A stretch of 64,000 bases of DNA from assembly GCF_004402785.1 (NCBI RefSeq), contig NZ_SOFP01000047.1, forward strand, positions 124,001-188,000, in the 5' to 3' direction. The notes under the pieces were generated by a model, which was given only the letters and a program-made list of their open reading frames with translations, was not told where the DNA came from and ran no database searches. A program made the translations under genes and the position numbers. Source of the DNA: Cryobacterium algoritolerans (GTDB taxonomy: Bacteria > Actinomycetota > Actinomycetes > Actinomycetales > Microbacteriaceae). Below are positions 18,750-27,057 of the stretch, piece by piece (within the stretch, counting starts at the first letter, position 1; each line of letters opens with the position of its first letter).

Positions 18750-19709
18750 TCAGCGAAGGACCGGGAGCCCCGCGGTCGTGAGGATGCGCAGCAGCGACTG
18801 GCGCCGGCGCAAATCGGACGGACCCCAGCGCGCCACGCGATTGCCTTCCGCGCGGAGGTCGTCTTCGCGAACCTTCTCACGATGGACCGCTTCCCCGGGG
18901 GTCAGTCCCCGCAGGTACTCGTCCTTCACGTACTTGCCCTTCCCGTCGAACTCCCCGATCAGGCGATAGGCCGGCCATTCGAAGTCGGTGAAGTAGAAGC
19001 CGCCGCGAGGGTTGGGATGGCACGTCTGAAGCAGTGGATCAGGGAAACCCAGTTCGAAGATCGCCACGCGACTCATCGATTCACCGGGGTTGTCCGCATT
19101 GGGCCGACCGAAGCCGATGGCCCGGTCCGCCCTCACGGCTCCCCGGGCCGAGGCCGACTCGTGGAGTTTCTCGCTGAGCACCTCCGCGGTCAAGAAGACC
19201 TCCGGCGATGCGTTCCGCGGATTAAGGGCATGGTCGATCGCAACGACGGCGGTGGTGAAACTCACCGTACGCGCCAGGTCGATGAGGGTCCGGGCGGGAC
19301 TGGTCACGAGCATCCCGTCGAATTCGACGACGTCCCGGTCGGGGATGTCGCTGCGGTGGACCGTGACACCGTTCTTGCTCCGCGCCCTGGAGTTCGGTGG
19401 GGCCAGCACGTGCACGGTGCTCGGCCAGGCGTCGGCCAGGGGAATCCCCCACACGACCGCCGCCGATTGGTGACTGATCAGCGGGTCCCGCGTTCGAGTC
19501 GCGACGACGGCCCGGACCTCCGCGAGGTGCCTCTGCCTCGGTGGGAGCCCCGCCCAATACTCGATAGTGGTGAAGACGCCGCGGCGCAACCGAAGGGCGC
19601 TCCTCCCGGCCTGCGACTCCCGCCGAAACTGCCGCCCGGCTGACTCAGTGGCGGCTGCACCGCCCGAGAGGTACAGCCCAGTGTGCTCGTCGATGCTCTC
19701 GTCAGCCAT
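18750..19709 (-). CDS. AbiEi-like / DUF559-like protein, possible PD-(D/E)xK nuclease fold
   Basis: A 319-residue protein resembling the actinobacterial group annotated as type IV toxin-antitoxin AbiEi family or DUF559 proteins. The N-terminal half has the usual blocks (RLRRGVFTTIEYW, ISHQSAAVVWGIPL, VTSPARTLIDLAR). The C-terminal half has FTDFEWPAYRLIGEFDGKGKY: Asp, then Glu-x-Asp-x-Lys, spaced like the Vsr/DUF559 variant of the PD-(D/E)xK fold. No AbiEii toxin partner is adjacent, so an antitoxin role is doubtful. The gene is flanked on both sides by copies of the same compound palindrome, which suggests it moved in as a unit. Confidence 0.75.
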   Translation of the reverse strand: MADESIDEHTGLYLSGGAAATESAGRQFRRESQAGRSALRLRRGVFTTIEYWAGLPPRQRHLAEVRAVVATRTRDPLISHQSAAVVWGIPLADAWPSTVHVLAPPNSRARSKNGVTVHRSDIPDRDVVEFDGMLVTSPARTLIDLARTVSFTTAVVAIDHALNPRNASPEVFLTAEVLSEKLHESASARGAVRADRAIGFGRPNADNPGESMSRVAIFELGFPDPLLQTCHPNPRGGFYFTDFEWPAYRLIGEFDGKGKYVKDEYLRGLTPGEAVHREKVREDDLRAEGNRVARWGPSDLRRRQSLLRILTTAGLPVLR

Positions 19710-19816
19710 CCGCTAAGGTTCACAGCCTGCGTCAGGCCGGCGCCGCTCCGCCCGAATTCCGTGGGGCCTGCGCGGGCCCGCGCGCCTGGGGAGGGATAGC
19801 ACCTGCCGGGACAATC

Positions 19817-19874
19817 GTTGCCGAAGCGGACAACTGTCGCCGGCGTGCGGGCAACAGTCGTCCGCTTCGGCAAC
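19817..19874. repeat. Compound palindromic element, copy 2
   Basis: Outer arms 19817-19831 and 19860-19874 pair perfectly over 15 bp (GTTGCCGAAGCGGAC); an inner hairpin 19833-19841 with 19850-19858 has one mismatch. Compared with copy 1, the left outer arm has G to A and the right arm the matching C to T, so the pairing is conserved while the sequence changed. Confidence 0.88.
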
Positions 19875-19935
19875 ATCTCGGGTCGTCCGGGGACTGCCAG
19901 CGCACAGGCGCCGGGTTTGGGATACTGGGACGGAC

Positions 19936-20301
19936 ATGAGCGACGAACACCCCGAACTCTCCGGCTACGAACCGCAGGACGCCGACCGGCCCCTGCGCAG
20001 TCGGCGCGCCCTCACGCTCATGCGCGTCGTCGTCGTGCTGGGGCTCGTGGCGCTGATCGTGCCCGGCATCCTGACCACGCTGCAGGTCGCGACGACGACC
20101 GCCGCGAACACCTGCCGGGTGGCAACCCAGCACTTCTACCCGGACTCGGTCGGGTCGGACGCCCACTTCGAGCTGACCGGGCCGGGCGGGCTCGGCTGGC
20201 AGTGCTACGCGGTCGACCGCAACGAACGGGAGACCTACGTCCTCCCCCTCGGCATCATCCCCTCCGCGCCGCGGGCCGCGGAGGCCGGCATCCACGCGTA
20301 G
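19936..20301 (+). CDS. Hypothetical single-pass membrane protein
   Basis: A 121-residue protein not assigned to a named family. A charged N-terminus (about 28 residues) precedes one membrane helix (LMRVVVVLGLVALIVPGILTTL, about 28-49). The outside part has two Cys residues (TCRVA and WQCYAV) that could form a disulfide. Composition and codon use are like the neighbours. It ends 147 bp before the convergent prs. Confidence 0.65.
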   Translation: MSDEHPELSGYEPQDADRPLRSRRALTLMRVVVVLGLVALIVPGILTTLQVATTTAANTCRVATQHFYPDSVGSDAHFELTGPGGLGWQCYAVDRNERETYVLPLGIIPSAPRAAEAGIHA

Positions 20302-20343
20302 GCCCGGTCGGCGCAGAACGCGGGCTCCGACTCCCCGCGCGAT

Positions 20344-20391
20344 CGAACCCGCGACCGAACCCGCGACCGAGCCCGCGACCGAGCCCGGACA
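20344..20391. repeat. 12-bp tandem repeat downstream of prs
   Basis: Four near-perfect copies of CGAACCCGCGAC (two with A to G, the last diverged) lie between the convergent hypothetical gene and prs. No coding potential is evident. Confidence 0.75.
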
Positions 20392-20448
20392 GACCGATGG
20401 CCGGCCACCGACATCCGTCGACGACCGGCCGGAAGCCGTTCGGTGCCC

Positions 20449-21426
20449 TTACGCGGCGCCCTCGAACATCGACGTGACGGAACCCTCGTCGAACACCTCA
20501 TGGATCGCGCGCGCCAGCAGCGGGGCGATCGGCAGCACGGTGAGCGTGGGGAAGCGCTTCTCCATCGGGATCGGCAGGGTGTCGGTGACGACGACCTCGG
20601 AGATCGCCGGGTTCTGCAGCAGTTCGAGCGCCGGGTGGCTGAACACGGCGTGGGTAGCGGCGACGACGACGCCGATCGCACCGGCCTTGCGCAGCGCCTC
20701 GGCGGCAAGCACGATCGTGCGACCGGTGTCGATCATATCGTCGACGATCAGGCAGACCCGGCCCTCGACCTGGCCGACGATCTCGTGCACGGAGACCCGG
20801 TTGGGCACCAGGGGGTCGCGACGTTTGTGGATAATGGCCAGCGGGGCGCCGAGCTTGTCACTCCAGATGTCGGCGACGCGCACGCGGCCCATGTCCGGCG
20901 AGACGACGGTGAGGGTGGCCGGGTCGAGCTTCTCCTTGAAATGCTCCAGCAGCACCGGCATGGCGAAGAGGTGGTCAACGGGCCCGTCGAAGAAGCCCTG
21001 GATCTGAGCGGCGTGCAGATCGACCGCCATGATCCGGTCTGCGCCGGCGACCTTGAACAGGTCGGCGACGAGGCGGGCCGAGATCGGCTCGCGGCCGCGG
21101 CCCTTCTTGTCCTGGCGGGCGTAAGGGTAGAACGGCGCGACCACGGTGATCCGCTTGGCGGAGGCCCGCTTGAGCGCGTCGACCATGATGAGCTGTTCCA
21201 TCAGCCATTCGTTGATCGGGTTGGTGTGCGACTGGATGACAAAGGTGTCGCTTCCACGCACGCTCTCGTCGAAGCGGGCGTAAATCTCCCCGTTCGCGAA
21301 GGTGCGGGCGTCAGTGTGGACGAGTTCGGTACCAAGCTCCGTGGCGATGTCCAGGGCCAGTTGCGGGTGAGCTCGCCCCGAAACCAATACAAGTCGCTTT
21401 TCGCCGCTGGTCTTGATTCCAGACAC
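20449..21426 (-). CDS. prs: Ribose-phosphate pyrophosphokinase
   Basis: A 325-residue class I enzyme making PRPP from ribose 5-phosphate and ATP. Visible are FANGEIYARFDESVRGSDTFVIQSH, the flexible ATP loop PFYPYARQDKKGRGREP, the Mg-binding VDLHAAQIQGFF and the PRPP loop CLIVDDMIDTGRT. The GTG start at 21426 directly abuts the TAG of glmU (0 nt between), with GGAGAC at the glmU end serving as SD, so glmU-prs is an operon with coupled translation. Confidence 0.97.
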   Translation of the reverse strand: MSGIKTSGEKRLVLVSGRAHPQLALDIATELGTELVHTDARTFANGEIYARFDESVRGSDTFVIQSHTNPINEWLMEQLIMVDALKRASAKRITVVAPFYPYARQDKKGRGREPISARLVADLFKVAGADRIMAVDLHAAQIQGFFDGPVDHLFAMPVLLEHFKEKLDPATLTVVSPDMGRVRVADIWSDKLGAPLAIIHKRRDPLVPNRVSVHEIVGQVEGRVCLIVDDMIDTGRTIVLAAEALRKAGAIGVVVAATHAVFSHPALELLQNPAISEVVVTDTLPIPMEKRFPTLTVLPIAPLLARAIHEVFDEGSVTSMFEGAA

Positions 21427-22851
21427 CTAGTCTCCGCTCTTTGCCGCGGCCACCGCCGCGTCGGTTCCTGGGCGGTGGGTCTCAACCCAGCCGTCCATAT
21501 TGCGTTGAGGAGCAACGCTCAGGGACAACGCCCCGGCCGGCACGTCCTTGCGGACGATTGTGCCGGCTCCCGTGTACGCTCCGTCCCCAATCCTAATCGG
21601 CGCGACGAACACGTTGTGCGACCCGGTGCGCACATGCGACCCGATTTCGCTCCGGTGCTTGTTCACGCCGTCGTAGTTGGCGAAGATCGTGCCTGCCCCG
21701 ATATTGGACTGTTCGCCCACTGTGGCGTCTCCGACGTAACTCAGGTGCGGCACCTTGCTGCCGACGCCGATGGTGGCGTTCTTGGTCTCGACGAATGCCC
21801 CGATCTTGCCGTCCGCGCCCAGGATGGTGCCGGGTCGCAGGTAGGAGAACGGGCCGACCGATGCCCCGGCGCCGATCACCGCGAGCGTCGCGTCGGTGCG
21901 CTTGACCACCGCGTTCTCGCCGACCTCGCAGTCCACGAGGGTGGTGTCCGGGCCGATCACGGCGCCGGTCTCGATCACCGTCGCCCCGAGGATCTGGGTG
22001 CCGGGCAGGATCGTCACATCCGGCGCAATCTGCGCCTTGAGGTCGATCCAGGTGGTGGCCGGGTCCTGAACGGTGACGCCGGCCAGCTGCCAGCCGTGCA
22101 CGATGAAACCGTTGAGCTGGCGCGCGGTCTCGCTGAGCTGGGCGCGGTCGTTGATCCCGGCGACGAGCCAGGCATCCGCCACCGGCACGGCGCGCACCGC
22201 CGAGCCGGCGTCGCGGAGGAGCCCGATCACGTCGGTCAGGTACTTCTCGCCCTGAACATTCTCGGTGGTGAGGTGCCCGAGCTGCTCACGCAGTTCGGCG
22301 ACGCTGAAGGCGTAGACGCCGGCGTTGGTCTCGGCGATCCCACGTTCCTCGGCCGACGCATCCTTCTGCTCCACAATGCGGTCGAAGCCGCCCGACTCGG
22401 AGCGCACGATGCGGCCATAGCCGGTGGAGTCCTCCGGAAAGGACGAGAGCACCGTGGCGGAGACCTCCCGCTCGCGGTGCGCGGCGACGAAGCTGGCCAG
22501 GGTGGCGGAGTTCAGCAGCGGCACATCACCTGAGACCACGAGGACGTCCCCCTCGAAGTCGGCGGGGAGTGCCGCGACGGCCAGCTCCACCGCCCGGCCG
22601 GTGCCGGGGATCTCGTCCTGGTCGACGATCAGGCTCTCGGGCAGGTCCTCGGCCACCAGGGCGGCGACCAGGTCGCGTTCGTGGCGCACGACGGTGACGA
22701 CGTGGGCGGCTCCCAGCGCGCGCGAGGTGGCGAGGACGTGGCTGAGGATGGGGAGCCCGGCGAGCGGGTGCAGTAGCTTCGGGGTGCTGGATTTCATTCG
22801 GGTGCCCTGGCCTGCGGCCAGCACGACGATAGCGAGACGGGAATCGGTCAC
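21427..22851 (-). CDS. glmU: Bifunctional UDP-N-acetylglucosamine pyrophosphorylase / glucosamine-1-phosphate acetyltransferase
   Basis: A 474-residue enzyme catalysing the last two steps to UDP-GlcNAc for cell wall synthesis. The N-terminal uridyltransferase starts LAIVVLAAGQGTRMKSSTPKLLHPLAG; the C-terminal half is a left-handed beta-helix of hexapeptide repeats (PDVTILPGTQILGATVIETGAVIGPDTTL). GTG 22851 is chosen because homology starts five residues later and GAGGAAA lies upstream. It directly precedes prs. A tRNA-Gln gene lies 71 bp upstream on the same strand. Confidence 0.97.
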   Translation of the reverse strand: MTDSRLAIVVLAAGQGTRMKSSTPKLLHPLAGLPILSHVLATSRALGAAHVVTVVRHERDLVAALVAEDLPESLIVDQDEIPGTGRAVELAVAALPADFEGDVLVVSGDVPLLNSATLASFVAAHREREVSATVLSSFPEDSTGYGRIVRSESGGFDRIVEQKDASAEERGIAETNAGVYAFSVAELREQLGHLTTENVQGEKYLTDVIGLLRDAGSAVRAVPVADAWLVAGINDRAQLSETARQLNGFIVHGWQLAGVTVQDPATTWIDLKAQIAPDVTILPGTQILGATVIETGAVIGPDTTLVDCEVGENAVVKRTDATLAVIGAGASVGPFSYLRPGTILGADGKIGAFVETKNATIGVGSKVPHLSYVGDATVGEQSNIGAGTIFANYDGVNKHRSEIGSHVRTGSHNVFVAPIRIGDGAYTGAGTIVRKDVPAGALSLSVAPQRNMDGWVETHRPGTDAAVAAAKSGD

Positions 22852-22922
22852 GTGGTTTCCTCTTTGCTTTTCGTGTTGCCGGCCGGGAAGACCGGAGGAG
22901 CGCCACTGGCAGGCAACCAGTG

Positions 22923-22994
22923 CTCCGCCGCCAGGACTCGAACCTGGACCTAACAGCTCCAAAGGCTGTCGTGCTGCCATTACACCACGGCGGA
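22923..22994 (-). tRNA. tRNA-Gln (anticodon TTG)
   Basis: A 72-nt cloverleaf can be folded: acceptor TCCGCCG with CGGCGGA, anticodon arm ACAGC-CTTTGGA-GCTGT with anticodon TTG, and T arm CCAGG-TTCGAGT-CCTGG. The discriminator base is G and the CCA end is not fully encoded (GCA). It reads CAA (and possibly CAG) codons. Confidence 0.95.
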
Positions 22995-23086
22995 ATTCGC
23001 CGGCCCGGGGCCGACCAACGCTGACAAGTCTGCCAGAAGTATCGTGCGCGGCGCGCAAGCGAACAACGAGGGCCACCCCGAGGCCG

Positions 23087-23092
23087 GATAAT
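23087..23092 (+). promoter_or_regulatory. Candidate -10 of the MarR gene (leaderless)
   Basis: GATAAT (5 of 6 to TATAAT) is followed by 6 nt and the ATG at 23099. No SD is present. Confidence 0.5.
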
Positions 23093-23098
23093 GGGACG

Positions 23099-23590
23099 AT
23101 GCCCGCCCATGATGAAGTCGACCGGATCGTAGTCGCCTGGTTGCGCGAACGCCCCGACCTTGACTTCGCTCCGCTGCAGGTCCTGTCCCGGGTGGGCCGA
23201 CTCTCCAAACATCTGGATCGGGCCAGGCGCACCGCGTTTTCCCGCTCTGAACTGGAGTCCTGGGAGTTCGACGTGCTTTCGGCACTGCGCCGGGCCGGCG
23301 CACCCTACGAGCTGAGCCCGAAGGCCCTGCTGCAGCAGACCCTGGTCTCCAGCGGCACGATGACCAACCGGATCGACCGCCTGGTCGAGCGCGGCCTGGT
23401 TACCCGCCGCACCGACCCCAACGACGGGCGCGGCATCTTCGTGGGGATGAATCCGGCCGGTCTGACCCGCGTGGACGCCGCGATCACCCGCCTGGTTGAC
23501 GCCGAGGCCGAGTTGCTCTCGACCCTGTCGACCAGCGAACAGGACCGGCTGTCCGGACTGCTGCGCAAGCTCAGCCTCGACTTCGACTGA
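23099..23590 (+). CDS. MarR family transcriptional regulator
   Basis: A 163-residue winged helix-turn-helix protein. The family layout is visible: dimerising N-terminal helix (VLSRVGRLSKHLDRARRTAF), recognition region (SPKALLQQTLVSSGTMTNRIDRLVERGLVTR), the wing with RTDPNDGRGIFVGM, and a C-terminal dimerisation helix. The SSGTMTNRIDRLVERG element is the DNA-contact helix of MarR proteins. The ATG at 23099 is supported by the GATAAT hexamer 6 nt upstream. No obvious target gene is adjacent (tRNA-Gln is divergent, the CYTH/CHAD gene convergent). Confidence 0.9.
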   Translation: MPAHDEVDRIVVAWLRERPDLDFAPLQVLSRVGRLSKHLDRARRTAFSRSELESWEFDVLSALRRAGAPYELSPKALLQQTLVSSGTMTNRIDRLVERGLVTRRTDPNDGRGIFVGMNPAGLTRVDAAITRLVDAEAELLSTLSTSEQDRLSGLLRKLSLDFD

Positions 23591-23631
23591 GCACCTCGAC
23601 TGAACCGGCAGGCCGACGCGGCGGTGCGCCC

Positions 23632-25152
23632 CTACTTCTTGATCGAGGCGGAGGGGAAGTCCTTCCAGGCCGTGAAGAATCGGGCCTCGGTGCCGGCCGC
23701 GCCGGCCTCCTCGACCGCGTGCATCCGCCCATAGGTAAATGCGTTCTCGTTGAACAGGAACGCCTTCATGCCGAGGCCGAGCAGTTCGCCCCGCGCGACG
23801 ACGCTGTCCTGGTGGTCGCCGAGGATCTCCTGAACCTGTCGGGCCGCGGCGACGAGCCTTGAAGCCCGCTTGCTCCGGAGCGGTGCGGCCGTCTCCGCCG
23901 CGTAGCGCAGCTGCTTGGCGCGTTTGCGCACCTCGTGCAGTGCCGCGTCGCGTTCGCTGCCTGCCGCGGTTCGGCGCGCCGCACGGACCGCCGCGCGGAG
24001 ATGCTTCCAGTCGGCGCGGATCAGGCCGGGAACGAGCTTCCGTGCCGGTTTGTCGGCCGTGCGGTACAGCGGCGGAGACTCCAGCAACTCGTCGAGGGTG
24101 TCGAGAAGCCGGAAGTAGCGGTCGGAGTCGAGGGCGGAACGGGTGTCCGCATCGCTGATCCGTACGACGGTGGAGAAGTGCTCGTCGATCCGCGGGGCGA
24201 CCGGTCCGGCGGTCAGTTCGGTCGGCTCCAGGTCCAGCCGGTGGGCGAGGCGCCGGCGCATCACCTGGGCGTCCCTGGCGCCGCCGAGCACGCCCGCGAT
24301 CCAGCGCAGCTCGACACGAAGCGGGTCGGCGACCCCCGCGTCGACGAGCGGACCGTAGGTGGACAGGGCCGAGCGTAGCCGCCTGGTGGCGACGCGCATC
24401 CGATGCAATGCATCCCCGGCTCCTTCCCGCACGGACGGGTCTTCGGTCGTGACCATCTCGACCTGCGCCCGCAGGTAGGCCAGCAGCACGTCCCCGGTCG
24501 AGCTGCCGGGACCCGGCCGTTCCGGCACGACGGGCGCGAGGGCAGGCGCGCGGTCACCCAGGGCACGGGCGAGCTTGGACGGGCTCGCGGCCGGGTCCAC
24601 TCCCACGGTCGACAGCCTCTCCTGGGCCGCGTCGAGTAGGGCCCGGGACCCGTCGACGAGTTCGATCTCCCATTCACGCCACGCCTGGTTCAGCGGTTCG
24701 GATCCGAACCGTTCGGCCTGCACGGAGTCGTCGCAGACTTCGGCGAGCACGGCGTCGTCCCGGCCGACGAGGTGGTGCACGACTCTTGAGGTGCGGAGCC
24801 GAACGATCGGCATCAGCGACCGGCCGCGCAGGTACACCCGCACGAGGCGCAGTATGGCTTCCGGGATCTCGTCGGGGTCCACCCCGACCGGTTCTCGAAT
24901 CTCGCGGCGTTCGTCGACGGCGACGGGGGTTTTGAGGTGCCAGCCGGCGTCGTCGCCTCCGTCGCGCCGGCGCAGCGTGATCCGCCGGCTTGCAAGCGTG
25001 AGGTCGCCGGTGTCGAAGTAGAGGGCGTCCAGGTGGTGCTCGACCGGCGGGGCGACGTGGGTGACGCCGGGCAGGTCGTGCAGGGGCGGTAACGGCGTCG
25101 CCGGATTCACGTCGAATTTGCGCTCGATCTCAGCAAAACCCTCGGAAGTCAT
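23632..25152 (-). CDS. CYTH and CHAD domain-containing protein
   Basis: A 506-residue two-domain protein. The N-terminal CYTH domain begins with the triphosphate-tunnel signature EIERKF (Glu8, Glu10, Lys12) and continues through ITLRRRDGGDDAGWHLKTP. The C-terminal CHAD domain has the conserved His helices DALHRMRVATRRLRSAL and HEVRKRAKQLRYAAE. The family is linked to polyphosphate or inorganic triphosphate; CHAD domains bind polyphosphate granules. It is convergent with the MarR gene, and metI lies 55 bp downstream-side on the same strand. Confidence 0.92.
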   Translation of the reverse strand: MTSEGFAEIERKFDVNPATPLPPLHDLPGVTHVAPPVEHHLDALYFDTGDLTLASRRITLRRRDGGDDAGWHLKTPVAVDERREIREPVGVDPDEIPEAILRLVRVYLRGRSLMPIVRLRTSRVVHHLVGRDDAVLAEVCDDSVQAERFGSEPLNQAWREWEIELVDGSRALLDAAQERLSTVGVDPAASPSKLARALGDRAPALAPVVPERPGPGSSTGDVLLAYLRAQVEMVTTEDPSVREGAGDALHRMRVATRRLRSALSTYGPLVDAGVADPLRVELRWIAGVLGGARDAQVMRRRLAHRLDLEPTELTAGPVAPRIDEHFSTVVRISDADTRSALDSDRYFRLLDTLDELLESPPLYRTADKPARKLVPGLIRADWKHLRAAVRAARRTAAGSERDAALHEVRKRAKQLRYAAETAAPLRSKRASRLVAAARQVQEILGDHQDSVVARGELLGLGMKAFLFNENAFTYGRMHAVEEAGAAGTEARFFTAWKDFPSASIKK

Positions 25153-25207
25153 GGTCCAGTCTACTTCGGCCCGCCGGGCCGTTCCAGCGGCGCACGACTG
25201 GTTGTCC

Positions 25208-25867
25208 CTAGCGCCGGAACGCCTTCCGGGCCAGCCGGTTGCCGAGGAATTGCACGAGTTGCACGAGCACGATGATCAGCAGCACGGCCGCCCAGGTGAC
25301 CACCGGGTTGAACTGGCGGTAGCCGTAGAGCAGGGCGAAGTTTCCGAGGCCACCGCCGCCGACGTACCCGGCGACCGCGGACATGTCCACGAGTGCCACA
25401 AAGATGAAGGTGTAGCCGAGGATGAGCGGGCCGAGCGCCTCCGGCAGCAGCACCGTGAAGATGATCCGGAGCGGTCCGGCCCCCACGCTGCGGGCAGCCT
25501 CGATCACCCCGGGCGTCACCGTGAGCAGGTTCTGTTCGACGATCCGCCCCATCGCGAAGGAGGCCGCGAGCGAGATGGTGAAGATGATCGCGTTGTTGCC
25601 GATTCCGGTGCCGACGACCATCCGGGCCAGGGGCTGGGCCGCGGCGAGGAAGATGATGAACGGGATCGGGCGCACGATGTTCACGAGCAGGTTGAGCACC
25701 ACGAAGACGGGCTTGTTGGCAAGGATGCTGCCGGCCCGGGTCAGGTAGAGGCCCAGGCCGACGATCAGGCCGCCGAGGCCGCCGAAGAAGAGGGTGAAGC
25801 CGACGATGTACAGGGTCTCCCCCGCGGCCTTCCAGAACTCGGGCATCAGGGTGATCAGGGAGTCCAT
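25208..25867 (-). CDS. metI: Methionine ABC transporter permease
   Basis: A 219-residue MetI-type inner membrane protein with about five helices and the coupling loop EAARSVGAGPLRIIFTVLLPEALGP that docks on MetN. AVAGYVGGGGLGNFALLYGYRQFN is typical of D-methionine permeases. The ATG at 25867 shares one base with the metN stop (TGATG), so translation is coupled. It is the last gene of metQ-metN-metI. Confidence 0.95.
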   Translation of the reverse strand: MDSLITLMPEFWKAAGETLYIVGFTLFFGGLGGLIVGLGLYLTRAGSILANKPVFVVLNLLVNIVRPIPFIIFLAAAQPLARMVVGTGIGNNAIIFTISLAASFAMGRIVEQNLLTVTPGVIEAARSVGAGPLRIIFTVLLPEALGPLILGYTFIFVALVDMSAVAGYVGGGGLGNFALLYGYRQFNPVVTWAAVLLIIVLVQLVQFLGNRLARKAFRR

Positions 25868-26934
25868 CAGCGCACCTCCGTGACGATGGTGCGCGTTCGG
25901 ACCCGGTCGAGCACGGCGTCGATGGTCGCGTCGGCGCCGCCGGCGCGAACGGCCTCCGGGCCGGCGGTCAGGGCGAGGGTGAGGTGGCCGAATGAACGGC
26001 CCTGGATCTCGTTGATCCCGCCGTAGACGACCTCGAAGGTGATACCGGCGGCGGCGAACTCGCCGAATACCCTGGCCTGATCGACGCTGCTGTCGCGGAA
26101 GGCGAGTGTGACGATCCGCCCGGGGTGCCGGTCGCGCAGCACCGCGAGCTCACCTTCAGAGGGGAGACCCTTCACCACCGTGGAGACGAAGCGGGCGGAT
26201 GCCGGCTGCTGCGGGTTCGAGAAGACGTCGAACACGTCGCCGCGTTCGATCACCCGGCCCTGGTCCATCACGGCGACCTTGGTGGCCAGGGTCTGGATGA
26301 CATCCATCTCATGCGTGATGAGGATGATGGTGACCCCGAATTCCTTGTTGACCCGGCCGAGCAGGTCGAGCACCTCGTGCGTCGTCTCTGGATCGAGCGC
26401 ACTGGTGGCCTCGTCGGCGAGCAGGATCCCCGGCTGGCTCGCCAGTGCCCTGGCGATGCCCACCCGCTGCTTCTGGCCGCCGGAGAGCTGGTCGGGGTAG
26501 GCGCGGGCCTTGTCGCTGAGGCCGACGAAGTCGAGCATCTCGGCGACGCGCGCCGTGCGCTCATCCTTCGGCTGGCGGGCCACCTCGAGCGGGTAGCCGA
26601 CGTTCGCGGCCACGGTGCGGGAACCGAGCAGGTTGAACTGTTGGAAGATCATCCCGATGCCGAGCCGCACCGGGCGCAGCTCCCGCTCGGGGAGCCTGGC
26701 GATGTCCTGGCCGTTGACGAGGATCTCCCCGGTGGTCGAGCGTTCGAGGGCGTTGATCAGGCGCACGAGCGTGCTCTTGCCCGCGCCGGAGTACCCGATG
26801 ATGCCGTAGACGTCGCCGGCGTCGACCGTGAGGCTGATGCCGTCGATCGCGACGACCTCCGCGCCCCCCTTGACCGTGGGCGGGTACACCTTGCTCACGT
26901 CACGGAGTTCAACGACGGGGCTGGGAGTAGGCAT
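25867..26934 (-). CDS. metN: Methionine ABC transporter ATP-binding protein
   Basis: A 355-residue ATPase: Walker A GYSGAGKSTLVRLINAL, Q-loop MIFQQFNLL, signature LSGGQKQRVGIARAL, Walker B LLADEATSALDP and H-loop ITHEM. The C-terminal hundred residues (EGELAVLRDRHPGRIVTLAF onward) form the NIL regulatory domain that binds methionine and inhibits transport in this family. The metQ gene lies 123 bp upstream. Confidence 0.96.
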   Translation of the reverse strand: MPTPSPVVELRDVSKVYPPTVKGGAEVVAIDGISLTVDAGDVYGIIGYSGAGKSTLVRLINALERSTTGEILVNGQDIARLPERELRPVRLGIGMIFQQFNLLGSRTVAANVGYPLEVARQPKDERTARVAEMLDFVGLSDKARAYPDQLSGGQKQRVGIARALASQPGILLADEATSALDPETTHEVLDLLGRVNKEFGVTIILITHEMDVIQTLATKVAVMDQGRVIERGDVFDVFSNPQQPASARFVSTVVKGLPSEGELAVLRDRHPGRIVTLAFRDSSVDQARVFGEFAAAGITFEVVYGGINEIQGRSFGHLTLALTAGPEAVRAGGADATIDAVLDRVRTRTIVTEVR

Positions 26935-27057
26935 GGTACGTCCTAACTGACTGGCGTGATGCCGCGTGAGCGCAACTGCGTGCGGCAGAGTCGCGGCGAT
27001 TGTGCCCTTTGCGGTCGAGAGTGCCCGCCGGAACGGGCACTCTCGATCGGAACGGGG

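Noticed and set aside
20443-22533. A 696-residue plus-strand open frame across prs and glmU
   Set aside because: It is antisense to two certain genes, with shadow composition rich in Asp, Gly, Val and Arg.
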